From Laguncularia racemosa (lineage: Eukaryota > Streptophyta > Magnoliopsida > Myrtales > Combretaceae), in contig JBBMOL010000140.1 in the NCBI GenBank assembly GCA_037954665.1, forward strand, positions 1,426,001 through 1,490,000: a stretch of DNA of 64,000 bases, read 5' to 3'. Below, in pieces: positions 12,000-24,119 of the stretch; position 1 is the stretch's first letter, and each line of letters starts with the position of its first letter. The translations under genes were made by a program, and so were the position numbers. Below the pieces are notes generated by a model that saw only the letters and a list, made by a program, of their open reading frames with translations, searched no databases and was not told the origin of the DNA.

Positions 12000-13480
12000 G
12001 TGAATGAAGTTTCTATTTAATGTGTGTGACTTTAAAAAGCACAATTTGTATTAGTAAGTATACTAGGTTGATTGGTGTTATAAAATATTTATTATGTGTA
12101 CCATTTACAATAATGTTTTGTTTAATTTTCTTATAGTTTCGATGAATATTAAGACTAATCATTCTTTATTTTGACTTTAGAGCTTTGAATTGTAATTTTT
12201 AATTAAATTGATGAAATATGTGAAATTTTGAGCAAAAATATAAAAGATACAAGATTAGGAAGCATGACATAGTGCACAGCACGAACATGTCTGAGACCAT
12301 GTTGAACGTGTAAGAACATATCCTTTTGGAGAAGTCGTGCAAGGTTACATGGCCAAATACATGCCCACGTCAGAGGACGTGTTGAAGGTAAAATTTGGAA
12401 GATTTTCAAAACAAAGGGTACTCAGGTAGTTGCATGATCGTGCTATACCCATGCTAAGCATAAATTCAGCTTTTTAATTTAATTTTTCAAGCTCAATTTC
12501 ACTTTCTTAAAGTGTTATCCATCCTGAAGATTCAATTTCCCTTAAGAAGTTAAGTTTCTTATTTTCTAGAAAAGTCATTTCTACCTATTAAAGTGATATT
12601 TCCTCATCTAATAATATTTCAATTTTATTTTAGGAAATTATAACTTTCCTAAATGAGAAGCAATTGATGGATATAAAAAAGGAAAGGGTTTTAGTCGAAG
12701 AGGAGATATAGAGTTTTTCTTTATCAATAGTATAGTTATAGATATTACTGTTATTATTATTTTATTGATGTTCTTCTTTATGCACTATTTTTATTTTTTT
12801 TCTTTTAATTTTAATATAATGCTAGTTTAATTTTCTTTATACTTAGGTATAATGAACCCTAGAATAAACATATGATTTTCTAGTTTATTATTCAATGAAT
12901 TTATTGTTATTCTTGTAATTTAATTATGTGTTCTTTATTATTTTCAAATTAATATTACCAATATATTAGTTTGAAGTCTAATTTCATTTATAAAGATCGA
13001 GAGACCCTATGCTTGAATAGATCTAACATAATTGAAAAGAGTTGCATACAATCCTAAAGATAGGATAACATAAAACTACCAAATTAGGGTCAAACCTAAT
13101 ATAGGAATTCATAGAGCGAAGGTTATTCGATTTTTTGGGTTTTAATTAAGAAAAGATTTCAATTAATCAACCCGTAATTAGAAATTAGTAAACTTGAGAT
13201 GGTTATTAGGTTAAACTAGGAATTCCCATCGTCCAAGAATACAATTATGGAATTGAGTAATAATTAGTGAATTACATTAGTAATTCTAAGGGAATTTGAT
13301 ATCTAGGTATGCTTATAATGATAGTTGTTTTTTTTAAAAAAAAAAAAAATACTTGTTGCTTACTTCATTCGATTTTTGCAATTAAACAATAGGAGAAATG
13401 GTAATTTTTAGTAATCATAGTCACAGTAGGATTGACACTTGACATGAATATCTACTATACTATAGAATTGATAGGTGCAC
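12000..13480 (+). repeat. LTR-like sequence, plus orientation, boundaries uncertain
   Basis: The segment has the architecture of long plant gypsy LTRs: short alternating CATG/GTG-rich stretches (12260-12460), then AT-rich sequence with a run like GAACCCTAGAATAAACA, ending in GATAGGTGCACCTATC (13470-13485). No partner LTR, primer-binding site or polypurine tract could be fixed, so this could equally be a solo LTR or a fragment. It contains no coding domain. Confidence 0.4.
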
Positions 13481-14660
13481 CTATCTATAGGTCTAGGGTA
13501 GTAAATAGGCTGATATCATAGGTTGCGTATACAGTAATAAAAATAGCTGATGAGAACCAAGTCGTATCCTTAGGAACTGAAAATTAATTACTAGATTATA
13601 TCAATTCTTTCATAAGCTAGGTGATCGAGACTAAATGTTTAAGTAGATAAAAATAAAGGAAACTAATGAATTAAAACACTAAATTTCAGGCAAAAGTTCA
13701 CTAAATCAAAAGCATGGGATTTCCACTAGGCTATCATATCATAAATTAATGTATGTCTTGAAGATATGTTAAAATTAATTGATTAACTTTTAATCAAATT
13801 CACAAGATCCTACTTCCCTTTCGAGTTGTTATTATCCTGATTATAACAAAAATACCTCTTTCAAATGGTGAATTTATAATTATCAATTAAGTGGTAAATT
13901 TTTCTCACAAATATTATTACTTTAATTGATATTAAAATTCATGCATATGTCTATGTCATAAAAATTAACATCAATTACATTAAGAGCATAATCCTAAAAT
14001 TAAATTAAGATGCACGTTTTCATTTCATACATTAAATTAATTCTAGTCCAATTTCATGCAAACCATAATTACCTTTTGAGTCTTTTAAATTCTTTTCATA
14101 AAAATATTGTTGATCAAGCAATAAATTATGAATTATGAAATCAGCATTAAAAATCATAACTAATTAAATAGTGACATATAATAAAATCATACACTATTAT
14201 ATCATCAAAAAAGTTTCAAAATCCCTTGACATTTAATTTAGTTCATGATAAATATAAAAACAATACAAAATGATACAAAAACATGATTATAAATCAACAC
14301 AAATGGAAAAGAAGAACTCGAGTATAATATTGAGTGCGAGTATGTCTTCAATTCCACCTTTGACCTTTTTTGTGGCCTTGTGACTTGATAAAATAAAACT
14401 TATATAATGGAATGATTTTAATTTGAAAACCAAAACCCTCTATGGAGCTCTTTGTGTTTATGAATTTCTCTCCGTGTCGAGGCCTTCGTCTCTTCATAGC
14501 TCTTCGACTTTTATAGTGATGTTCCTAACCTCGTTTCTTTTGTTTTTGTGTTTAATATTTTTGACACATGATCTTTACTTTCACTGCGTTTATCTTCTGT
14601 GCTACAATTTTTTGATGCCAAAGGTATGGGCTCTAATAAAATTTTCATTTGAATTGATAT
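13481..14660 (-). repeat. LTR-like sequence, apparently minus orientation
   Basis: The TAGGTCTAGGG...TCGTATCCTTAGGAACTG region (13490-13575) followed by long TA-rich DNA resembles the 3' portion of Athila-type LTRs in reverse orientation, such as the LTRs at 31721-33159 and 54302-55839. It sits back to back with the preceding plus-oriented LTR-like block and ends next to the 3' LTR of the Athila/Tat element. Boundaries and family are uncertain. Confidence 0.35.
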
Positions 14661-14667
14661 TTAGCTT

Positions 14668-15346
14668 GACAAAAGCATGGATGCATAGAATTTACAAATG
14701 AAGATGGCATGGACAATACTTGCATGGTTAGGAAATTAAGTTATCCTTGCATTAATTTCTAAATATGGTATTGTAGCAACATCCTTACTTGCCCATGTGA
14801 TTGGCCAAAAAGAACTACGAGAGTCCGTGAAATCTCTAGATGTGAAGTAATTATTGGCCTTCAACTTGTGTTTCATGGAATGGAGTAAGGGTCCTATGGC
14901 TAGCTTTGTAGGCAATGTAGATGTAATTGAATCCTTATACGTGATATTACAAGATAAAAATGAAGGAGGGTCCCACTTAGCTACTTTGGTAAGGTGCTAA
15001 CATAAATCCTTCTCCCAAATGCTAGAGTTAGTGAAAAACTAACTTTATTCAAGCATCAATTTCTCATTTATTTTTGTACTTACAATAAATTGAGTGTCTA
15101 TATTTCAGTTTGGCATAGTATTCATATTACAAATGCAAAAATACAAACATTAAAATGGTTTATGATTGGGATAAAAATATATAAGTATATTATAAACCAT
15201 TTATACCATATATTTTCATCTTTTTCACCATTTTATTGCATTGACCCATTTTTAATGTAATTTATTAAGTTTGTGGTATTAATTCATTAAAACATGATAA
15301 ATTACACTTGAAATGTAAAATTTATAAAGGGATAAGTGTGTATACA
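14668..15346 (-). repeat. 3' LTR (main part) of the Athila/Tat-like element
   Basis: It is directly repeated at about 22985-23690, with matching landmarks such as CATGTGATTGGCCAAAAAGA (14796 and 23119) and ATGGCTAGCTTTGTAGGCAA (14897 and 23229). On the minus strand it starts TGTATACACAC and is preceded by the purine tract AAGTTGGGGTGG, complement of 15347-15358, which fits a polypurine tract. Its 3' (left) end is not sharply defined because the two copies lose similarity near 14660 and 22985. Confidence 0.7.
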
Positions 15347-16960
15347 CCACCCCAACTTAAGTTCTTTACTTATACCCAAGCAAAACATATATCATTGAAA
15401 GTAAATAAGGACAACAAATAATACACTAATTACATTACTAAATGAAAAATGAAAACAACTTATACAATGCTTTAGAGATTTAATTCCTTTTATCAATTTG
15501 CATTCAAAGCATTATTAAATTGATATCTAGCAACTTTATGATGCACAATTTATTCAATCACACTCAAATGCACTAGAAACACTAAAGTACTAGAGTTTAA
15601 TTACTAATCCATGTGAGATTAAGCATTATCATGTTCTTGAAACAAATATTTATAAACTAAAAATTAGGATTAAAATCAATTAGCTAAGAAAGAGCCACTT
15701 ATAATTTGTACACTTAGCTAAATTATATACGCTCTCTTCTTTCATCGTTCAAGCATCATAGTTTAAAGCAAATGTATATTACATCAATTCATCCATTGAA
15801 ATATTTTTCTTTTTCTTTATTTTTTTTTAATTAAGAGTTTCTCTTCCTTTTCTTACTTTCTTTCTTTCTTTTTTTAAATAAAGTGGTTTCATCAGTAAGT
15901 AAGTCATAGATCAAATAACCTTAGGCTATTAAGTTTTAAGATACCCCTTCAAACCTCCTCTACTTTACTTTATTCATTTAAGTTTAGCTTTCTCAAACTT
16001 TTCTATTAACCCTTGTGGCGAGCTTTCAACCATTGATCCTAAATTCATCATTTAAGTTAAAAGGTGTTATCCTCCAAATGACACCCCATAGGCTTAATTA
16101 CTCAAGTCAGTGAGACCCATTGCTAATTTTTTATTTTTTTTAATAACCTCAATTTTATTTATTTTTTAGGAAAATTTTCAAGCTACAAAAATCATTTGTT
16201 CATTTACTAAAGATTACATTGCCCTAAAGGTTTCTAAGGAATGGGTGTTAGAGTAAGCTTAAAGGTACAAACGACTAACTCCCAATTATTGACATTTCCT
16301 ATTTTCAAGTCTCAAATTAAAGCTTAAATAACATGTAACTAAATCTAACACAAATTCTACAATTTAACTTCAGTTAAATGTCAAAAGTTCATAAATGATC
16401 AAATTAAGTGCAAAACTTGAAAAAAAATTGCCAAAAATTTGCTTGCTTTTGCAAATTGATTTTTGATGTTTGTGCAATGAAATGGTTTCCATGAAACATG
16501 TGAATTCAAGTGTATGTTTTATTCAATAAAAACTTATAGTGACATAGATTATAACACCCAACCACCATAAAAAAATTATTATAGTGCAATTTAATTTCAA
16601 CCACCCTAAACTTCATGACAAATGTTTCACCCCCAACTTAATGTCCTCATTGTTAAATAAAACAAAAATAAAAGTATGGGAAGGTAAGAAACAATACACC
16701 CTAGGGTGATAAAGCAACTCACTAGTTATATTGCTCCACACTATTGTAAGCATGAATTATGCTACCTAGCCACACTAAAGCTTGCTTCCTACACACTCAA
16801 TAGAGGGATCAAAGACACTAAAACAAAAGAAAGATAAGAACAAACACAAAACAAAATAGAAGTAAAGTAATAGTAGGTTGTCTCCTACCCAATGATTTTT
16901 TTATAGTCTTCAGCCTGACTTTCTTTTCCATTTAAGCTAGGTCACTCAAACCCATTGCTA
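15347..16960 (-). mobile_element. Non-coding region between pol and 3' LTR of the Athila/Tat-like element
   Basis: There is no open frame of note. Near 16630 the minus strand reads GAGGACATTAAGTTGGGGG, a motif that commonly follows pol in Athila/Tat-type elements. Simple T-rich and C/T-rich tracts occur at 15810-15880. I read the stretch as element-internal spacer, not host DNA. Confidence 0.55.
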
Positions 16961-18230
16961 GTTGCTACTCACAAAATTTTCTCCCTTAAAGTAATGCTTC
17001 AACAACTACCCATTAACCTTAAATGGGGCATCTACATCTCCTTTGATTTCAAAAATTCCATATGGAAAAACTTTGGTCACCTCAAATGGTCCTTACCACT
17101 GGGATTTCAACTTACTTGGAAAAAACTTTAATAAAAAATTACATAGTAACACTTTTTGCCCAACCTAGAATTCTCGATGAAGAATGTTCCAATCATGCCA
17201 CCCTTTGGTTCTTTCTTTGTAAATCCTAACATTCTCAAATGCCTCATTTTGAAACTCTTCCAACTCCTTAAGTTGGAGTAATCGATGGCTACCTGCAAAA
17301 TTTCTATCAAAGTTCAAAAATTTTGCTGCCTAGTAAGCCTTGTGCTCTAACTTTATAAGGGAGAGGACATGCTAAATACCATTTTGTATGGAGACATGCC
17401 AATTGTATTTTTTTTTTAAGTAGTCCGATAAGCCTAAAGATCATCATCACGCTTAAGTGACTAGTCCTTATGTGAAGAATTGACAGCTTTTACTAAGATC
17501 CGCTTTAGCTCCTAGTTAGACAATTCAACTTGACCACTTACTTAGGGATGATAAGGTATCACTCCCTTATGTCTCACTACACTTGGCAAGTAGGTTATCA
17601 AATTGCTTCTTACAAAAATGAGTGTCCCCATCACTAATGATAGCACATGGTGTTCCAAACCTAGAGAAAATATTTTTAAGAACTTAAGTATACCCCTGAT
17701 GTCATTAGTTGGGAGAGTAACAACTTCTACCCATTTTAAGACATAGTCAACAATAACTACAATGTATTTGTTTATAAAAGATGTGGGGGAATGGTCCCAT
17801 GAAATCAATCCGCCATACATCAAACAACTCAATCACCAATATCTCGTTTTGTGACGTTTCATGTCTTTTGGAAATATTTCAAGATTGTTTACATTAAGCA
17901 CAAGCTAAGACAAATACCCTACAATCCTTAAAAGAGACGAGCTACTAAAATCCACACTATAAAACCTTAGCTTGGTCCTTTTAGCATCAAAATTACCTCT
18001 AGCCTCTCGAGAATAGTAATGATGAAGAATGTCAACAAACTCACACTTAGGAACACATTGCCTTATTACTTGGTCAGTGAACCTCTTAAACAAGTATAGC
18101 TCATCTCAAAAGTAATGTTGAGCATCAAACAAAAATTTCTTCTATTGGTGATGAGAAATTCCATAGGGTAATACACCATTGACTAAGTAGATGATGATGT
18201 TGGCATACCATATAAGATTTTTTAAAGATG
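16960..18230 (-). pseudogene. Integrase of the Athila/Tat-like Ty3/gypsy element (decayed)
   Basis: The minus strand encodes, in pieces, a zinc-binding N-terminal region (about 18093-17905), an integrase core with VDYVLKWVEV, a stretch matching the family's YGV...PYHP region (17832-17542), and the C-terminal GQKV-type region with LKSQW...GPF (about 17250-17040). Stops and frameshifts separate these blocks, so no functional integrase can be made. Order and orientation match the RNase H and reverse transcriptase to the right. Confidence 0.8.
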
Positions 18231-19600
18231 CTAATCTTTCTCATTGATAGGTAGCTCATCTTTCTCATTTACAATCCTTGAAAGATGGTCAGCTACTGAA
18301 TCCTCAGTGCCTTTCTTAACTTGAATCTTAAGATCGAACTTTTGCAATAGTAGAATCCATTTGACTAGTCTTAGTTTTGCCTTTACCTTTGCCAACAAGT
18401 GTTTCAACTTTAAGTGATTGGTAAAAAAAATCACTTTAGACCTTATGGATAGGATCTAAATTTATGACCGGCAAATACTATAACAAGAAGCTTTCTCTCC
18501 ATAATGGCACAATTTCATTATGCATCATTGAGCATTTTACTTGCATTATATATTACCTGGAACACTTTGTCCTTTTGTTGGCTTAGTATAGCACCTACTA
18601 CCATATCACTAGTGTTGCATATAAGCTCAAATGGTAACTCCCAATTGGGTGCCACCATTACTAGTGTGGTGGCCAATCTTTCCTTGAGCAACTCAAATGC
18701 TTGAAAGCAATTTTCGTCAAACACAAATGGAGTTTCCTTTTTCATCAAATTACATAGAGGCTTTGTGATCTTTGAAAAGTTATGAATAAACCTCTAATAG
18801 AATCCTACATGTCTTAGGAAACACCATATCCTCTTCACATTCACTGGTGGAGGAAACTTTACAATCAACTCAATCGTAATCATGTCCATCTCAATTCCTC
18901 TCTATGAAACTTTATGGCCTCACATGATTCCTTCTTACACCATAAAGTGACATTTTTCCCAATTCAAGGTTAGGTGAGTGTCCCTGCATCTTTATAGCAA
19001 GAATGTCAAATTCTCTAAACAATTTTCAAATGAAGAGCTAAATATAAAAAAGTCTCCCATGAAAACCTCAATGTATTTCTCAATCATGTCTAAGAAGATC
19101 ACCATCATACATCATTGACAAGCAGTTGGAGTGTTACATAGACCAAAAGGCATATGCCTAAATGTGAAGGTTCCATAACAATAGGTGAAGGTAGTGTTTT
19201 CCTGATCCTTAAGTGTAATGTATATCTAGTTTTATCCTAAAGAACCATCAAGGAAACAATAATATATACGCCCTACTAACTTTTGAAGAACTTGATCAAT
19301 AAAGGGTAAAGGGAAATGATCTTTTCAAGTTGCATCATTTAACTTTCGATAATCGATGCAAACCCTTCATCTGGTCATGATTTAAGTAGGTATCAACTCA
19401 TTCTTCTCAGTCTCCACCATAGCATTACCTCCTCCCTTCTTTAGCACCACTTATATAGAACTTACCCACTTATTATTTGAGATCGGGTGGATAGTGTCAA
19501 CATTGAGGAATTTTAAAACCTCCTTCTTTTTTACTTCCTTTAGAGTGGGATTAAGCCAATGTTATGGTTGGACCACTAGTTTACATTTAACTTATAGAAG
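18231..19600 (-). pseudogene. Reverse transcriptase-RNase H of the Athila/Tat-like element (decayed)
   Basis: RNase H sequence (18748-18231) includes FELICNTSDMVVGAILSQ and the tail VADHLSRI. Reverse transcriptase blocks follow to the right, including YYCFLDG (near 19265) and a catalytic region reading VFMGDF (near 19060), where the family has two adjacent aspartates. One of the pair is therefore glycine, and several stops interrupt the frame. The polymerase is dead by two criteria. Confidence 0.8.
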
Positions 19601-20450
19601 AATCTACTATGTGCAAACTGATGGATGGATCCCTTGAATATTAGTTATCATCCACCTAATAGCCTCCTTATGTTCCTTTAAGACTTCCAACAACCTATCT
19701 TCCTTCTCTTGTGATAACCTTACTTTTATGATAATAGGGAGTTTCTCATTCTCACCTAAGAACAAATACTTTAAATGAGTAGGAAGTTGCTTCAACTCAA
19801 GTTTAGTTAACTCTTCTATAAATGGAACCATCTTAATTGTGTTAGATCCTAACTCTTCAAACTTTAATGCACTTGACCAAACCTTTGCCACATGCTCCAT
19901 TGAAGAATCACTTTCACTCTCTTCATCCTCATCTTCATCACTACACTAATCCTAAGACAAAATTAGGCACTCATAGTCATGTCGTCCAAACTCTTGCTCA
20001 ATTGTTTCCTAAACTAACTAATTAACCACATCAATTGTGTAGCAAGAACCACTATCACTCAGATGTTTCATGGTTCAAAAAACATTAAAAGTCACTTGCT
20101 TATCCATAGCTTGAAGTGTTAAATTACCCTCTCCAACATCAATCAAAGCCTTCTTAGTGGTTAAGAATGACTTGCCCAACAGTAGTGGAATTTCCCTATC
20201 CTCTTTCATCTCCGAGACAATAAAGCCCATAGGGAAAATAAACTTATCCAACTTAACTAACATATCTTCTACAATCCCCTTAGGATACTTCATACTTCTA
20301 TTAGCCAATAGTAATGATATCGTGGTTTGTTTAGACTCTTCTAACCCCAATTTCTTGAAAATTGATAGAGGCATGAGATTGATTATAGTCTTAAGGTCAC
20401 AAAATGCTTTATCAAAATAGGAGTTATAATGCATGGAATCATGAAATTTC
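19601..20450 (-). pseudogene. Aspartic protease and linker of the Athila/Tat-like element
   Basis: Positions 20434-20075 encode a retropepsin-like region: INLMPLSIFKKLGL, then GIVEDMLVKLDKFIFP and LLLGKSFLTTKKALIDV. This is the arrangement seen in Athila/Tat polyproteins. The linker to reverse transcriptase (19900-19607) has LELKQLPTHLKYLFLGE and WMITNIQGIHPSVC, also typical. Two open stretches survive, but they are not joined in one frame with gag or RT. Confidence 0.8.
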
Positions 20451-20640
20451 CAAGATCTTTGATCTTGGGAAGCAACTTATTTTGTAAGATCAATGTACAT
20501 TCCTTAATAAACATCATTGTCTTCCCCTTCTTAAAATTTGCATCGGAGGGCACATGCTTAAGTGCATCTATGAATGGGATGTTGATGTGAAACTTTTTTC
20601 ATCCATCCAAGAATTTAGAGAATTGGTGATCAAGCTTTTA

Positions 20641-22050
20641 CTACTTCAACCTCCCAAGGAAAAGTATAGGTGGAACATATGGCTTCACCTCTACCTTCTT
20701 TTGCTTCAGTACTATAACCTTCTCCTTTCCTTTACTAGTGGATGTCTCATTTTTATTTGCATCACACTCTAGGTCCTTTTGTGTAACCTCCTCTAACTCT
20801 CTTCCACTCCTAAAATTTATTGCATTCACTTCTTTAGGGTTTTTCTCAATGCTTCTAGGCAGCAACCCTTGAGGATGGTTTCTTAGTATTTGTCTAATCT
20901 AACCTATTTACATTTTTAGATTGTGAATAGCAACATTCTAGTTTTGAAACTCCATATCAACTTCCTAGATGAAACTAGTTATGAGCTCTTCCATACTTGG
21001 TTTCTTCTCCTTAAGTGGTAGATAGGGTTGTGAAAATTCAACTGCACTTTATAAGCGCTATTTTTCTTTCGTTAGGAGAAGTTTGGGTGATTTCTCTAAC
21101 CAAGATTGTGAGTGCTTGAGCATGAATTGTGGTTCCCGTTGTTGACAATGCTAAAAAAGTTAGCCTGCTCAAAGTTTGTGCTTGTAGAAGGAGTAAAGGG
21201 GTTTTCTACTTGAAAATCCATACTATCATGGCCACCTCCACAAAGGTTGTAGACTGCTAGTAGATTGTAGCTAGAACTACTAGTAGTGAGAATCTTGCTT
21301 ATCTAGCTTATTTATGTAGTGAGAGTTGCGACTTGAGTTGATAATAGTGACATATCATTTAATTCATGTACTCTAATAGCTCTCCCGAGCATTGCTCAAT
21401 CTATTTGCTAGTTATATGTGTTTGATGTCATCTCCTCAATTAACTTATAAGCTTCTTCAACATTCTTACTCATTAGTGCTCTTCTAGAAGCTACATCTAC
21501 CATCATCCATAGTTGTGCTCCTAAACTGTTATAAGATGTTTTCAATTGTAACCATATAGGGAGCCTATGATAAGGACATCTTCTTAAGATTTCCTTGTAC
21601 CTTTCCCATGCCTCATATAAAGACTTGCCTTTAAACTGCATAATTGATGTAATGTCATTTCAGAGTTTAGTAGTACAGGTAGGAGGGAAGAATCATCTAA
21701 GGAACTTTTGAACTAACTATTCCCATGTAGTGATTGAACCAAAAGGGAGTGAATTAAACCAACTCTTTACCTTATCCCTCAATGAAAATGGAAACAATCT
21801 AAGGAAAATGGCTTTTTTCTGAAACTTTATTGCACTTGAAGGTCTCACATATTTGGAGGAAAATTTTTAATGTGATCATTAGGGTCCCTATGTAGAGATC
21901 CTCCAAATTAGTTAGATTGTACCATTTGTATTAGCGTAGGCTTAAGTTCAAAGTTGTTAGCCTAACTTTTGGGGCACATGATAGTAGGTGTTGCTTCTCT
22001 GATTGTGAGAATAGAATATTCCAAAAGGGCATAATCTTCTCCATTTTGAT
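20641..22050 (-). pseudogene. Gag of the Athila/Tat-like element (decayed)
   Basis: The central gag motif SLYEAWERYKEILRRCPYH and the following GAQLWMMVDVASRRALMSK stretch are at 21641-21408. The N-terminal portion reads in broken frames from about 22050, and the C-terminal NAINFRSGRELEE plus PYVPPI linker before protease is at 20865-20641. Many stops occur between these blocks. Gag would form the element's virus-like particle; this copy cannot. Confidence 0.8.
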
Positions 22051-22178
22051 TGTTTTCAGCTATGGTCTGAATTTACTCTCGATATTAGTGGGTACATTCT
22101 CATTTAAGCCTATGGAAAGTGTGGTTGATCTCAAGGTTAAAGATCAATAATTTACAATCTTAGTCTTACGCATACACT

Positions 22179-22700
22179 TGTAGGGGACCAAACTATTTTT
22201 TTATTCTTTTGTTTTTTACATATAAATAAAAGGAAATTAACCAAAATATGTTAAGTTTAATTTTTAAAATTTTCATTATGTTCTTAATTCGATTCATAAT
22301 TGATCTTATGCTCATCTAATATAAATCCTCGACTTGAAATAGGAATCTTATTATTTATTTGGAGTCGCCACCCATCTAAAGTTGGGAAAAATTATTGAAC
22401 CGATTCAAACATGCGACCGAACCGCCCCCCTCCCCCGTGTGCTTAAGGCCGAAGACCAGACCAACTAAGCTAGCCCATTTCTTGATTTTTTTTTTATTTA
22501 ATGCAAATTGCATATATGCGATGCAATTTTTATTATTTTGAAATTCAAAAAATTTATAAAAATTATTTAACATCTTTTATTATTATTTCTATCATCATTT
22601 TCCAAAATTGGTATATTTTTTCTTTTATTTTTGCAAAATAGAAGAAAAATGAAAAATTGAACACTATTTGTGATTAAAGGGCAAAACTGGGGTGTTTACA
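22179..22700 (-). repeat. Solo LTR of a Tat/Ogre-type element (522 bp)
   Basis: On the minus strand it starts TGTAAACACCCCAGTTTTGC and ends in CCCCTACA, with GGTGGCGACTCC inside. This combination is characteristic of Tat-lineage LTRs. The TGTA/TACA termini are inverted. I see no matching target duplication (ACACT on the left, AAATT on the right), so the ends may have eroded. It lies in the 5' leader of the Athila/Tat-like element and carries a tRNA-like module at 22400-22476. Confidence 0.6.
22400..22476 (-). ncRNA. tRNA-like pol III promoter module within the solo LTR
   Basis: Read on the minus strand, GGGCTAGCTTAGTTGGT contains a sequence fitting the tRNA A-box (TRGYNNARNNGG), and about 50 nt later GTTTGAATC resembles a B-box, preceded by GGTCGCAT as in a T-arm. 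The spacing is compatible with a tRNA body, but a full cloverleaf is not evident and a G-rich run interrupts the variable region. It is best read as a tRNA-derived relic, not a working tRNA gene. Confidence 0.35.
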
Positions 22701-22984
22701 AAATTAAAAAAAAAAAAAAGGAGGAAATGCAGTTTAGCTAAAAAGGAAGTGACAACAAATTATGATAGAATGCAATATCAAGTCTTGTCTAATTAATTTT
22801 TATGTTGCAAAATGAAGACTAGTGCAGCTTGTTTTAATACCATTCATACTATAATAACTAAAGACATAAATGTGAAAAGTCAAAGCAAAAAAACATTTTT
22901 TTTAACTAAGATCAATCAATTAATTAAGTAAAAAGGAATTAAATTAAACAACTGTAAAATCAAAAGCCTTGTAAACATTATTCC

Positions 22985-23690
22985 AATAAAAGGACTAGTG
23001 CATGGATGTGGAGAATTTGCAAATGAGGATGGCATGGTCAATGCTTGCACAGTTAGGAAATTAAGCTATCCTCACATTAATTTTTTAAGATGGGATTATA
23101 GCACCATCCTTACCAGCCCATGTGATTGGCCAAAAAGAATTATAGGAGTAGCCTTTTTCCCATGAAATCTCTAAACATGAAGTAATTGGCCTTCAACTTG
23201 TATTTCATGGAATGGAGCAAGGGTCTTATGGCTAGCTTTGTAGGCAATGTAGATTTAATTGAATGCTTGTACATGATATTGCAAGATAAAATTGAAGGAT
23301 TGTCCCACTTAGCTACTTTGGTATGGTGATAATGTAAATCCATCTCCTGAATGTCAAAGTTAGTGAAAAACTGATTCCATTCAAGCTTCAATTTTTCATA
23401 TATTTTTGTGCTTGTAATAAATTGAGTGTCTATTTTTTAGTTCTGCACTTTTTTCCTATTATAAATACAAAAATACAAAAAAACAAAAAGGCTTATGATT
23501 GGGATAAAAATATATAAGCATATTATATACCATTTAAACCATATACTTTCATCATTTCACCATTTTGTTCCATTAACTCATTTTGAATGTAATTTATTAA
23601 GTTGTGGTATTAATTTATTAAAACACAATAAATTACACTCTAAATGTAAGACTTATGATAGGACAAGTGTTTAAAAATACACACTATCAT
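22985..23690 (-). repeat. 5' LTR (main part) of the Athila/Tat-like element
   Basis: Direct repeat of 14668-15346 in the same orientation, lying upstream of gag on the minus strand as a 5' LTR should. Its minus-strand start reads TGATAGTGTGTATTTT. The two LTRs differ by many substitutions and small indels, so the insertion is old. The primer-binding site is not recognisable. Confidence 0.65.
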
Positions 23691-24119
23691 TATTCTTTTG
23701 AGGGGGGAAGGGGGGTGGAAATTTATTAGCATATCTTCACTTTTTTTTTCTAAATGAAGTGGTTGTGTGGAACATCAACCAGTTGCCTTTTGGGGTCAAT
23801 TGAGTGAAGATTTAAGATTTTTTACACAAATTGTTCCCTTTAGCCTTTCTTCAATTGTTGTAAAGCATAATTTCATAAGAGCCTTAAAAACGTTGAAAAA
23901 TATAAATAAAAATAAAATGAAATGGAAAAATTATGTTAAAGGTGATCAATAGTTAAGGATAAGTTCAAATAGGGTTGATGTGGTACGTTATTTAGCATGT
24001 GGTGCTGATGTGGTGTTTATGAGGCCATTTTATTTGACACATGGCATCGATGTCAACACACATTGATGCTACGTTAGTGTCACTTGTCAAATAACTTACT
24101 ACATCAATACTATTTAACT
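23691..24119. other. Intergenic, G-rich tract then AT-rich DNA
   Basis: A purine-rich run of G6-AA-G6 lies near 23701-23715, just outside the LTR. A repeated GATGTGG/GCATCGATGTC motif set (23980-24070) resembles small DNA-element ends. I see no gene. Confidence 0.4.

Noticed and set aside
20157..20420. Plus-strand 87-codon frame in the retrotransposon protease region
   Set aside because: It is the antisense shadow of the minus-strand protease, which matches the family over its whole length.
22441..22480. Functional tRNA gene on the minus strand
   Set aside because: An A-box-like motif is present but the B-box is degenerate, a G-rich run breaks the body and no acceptor stem can be paired by eye.
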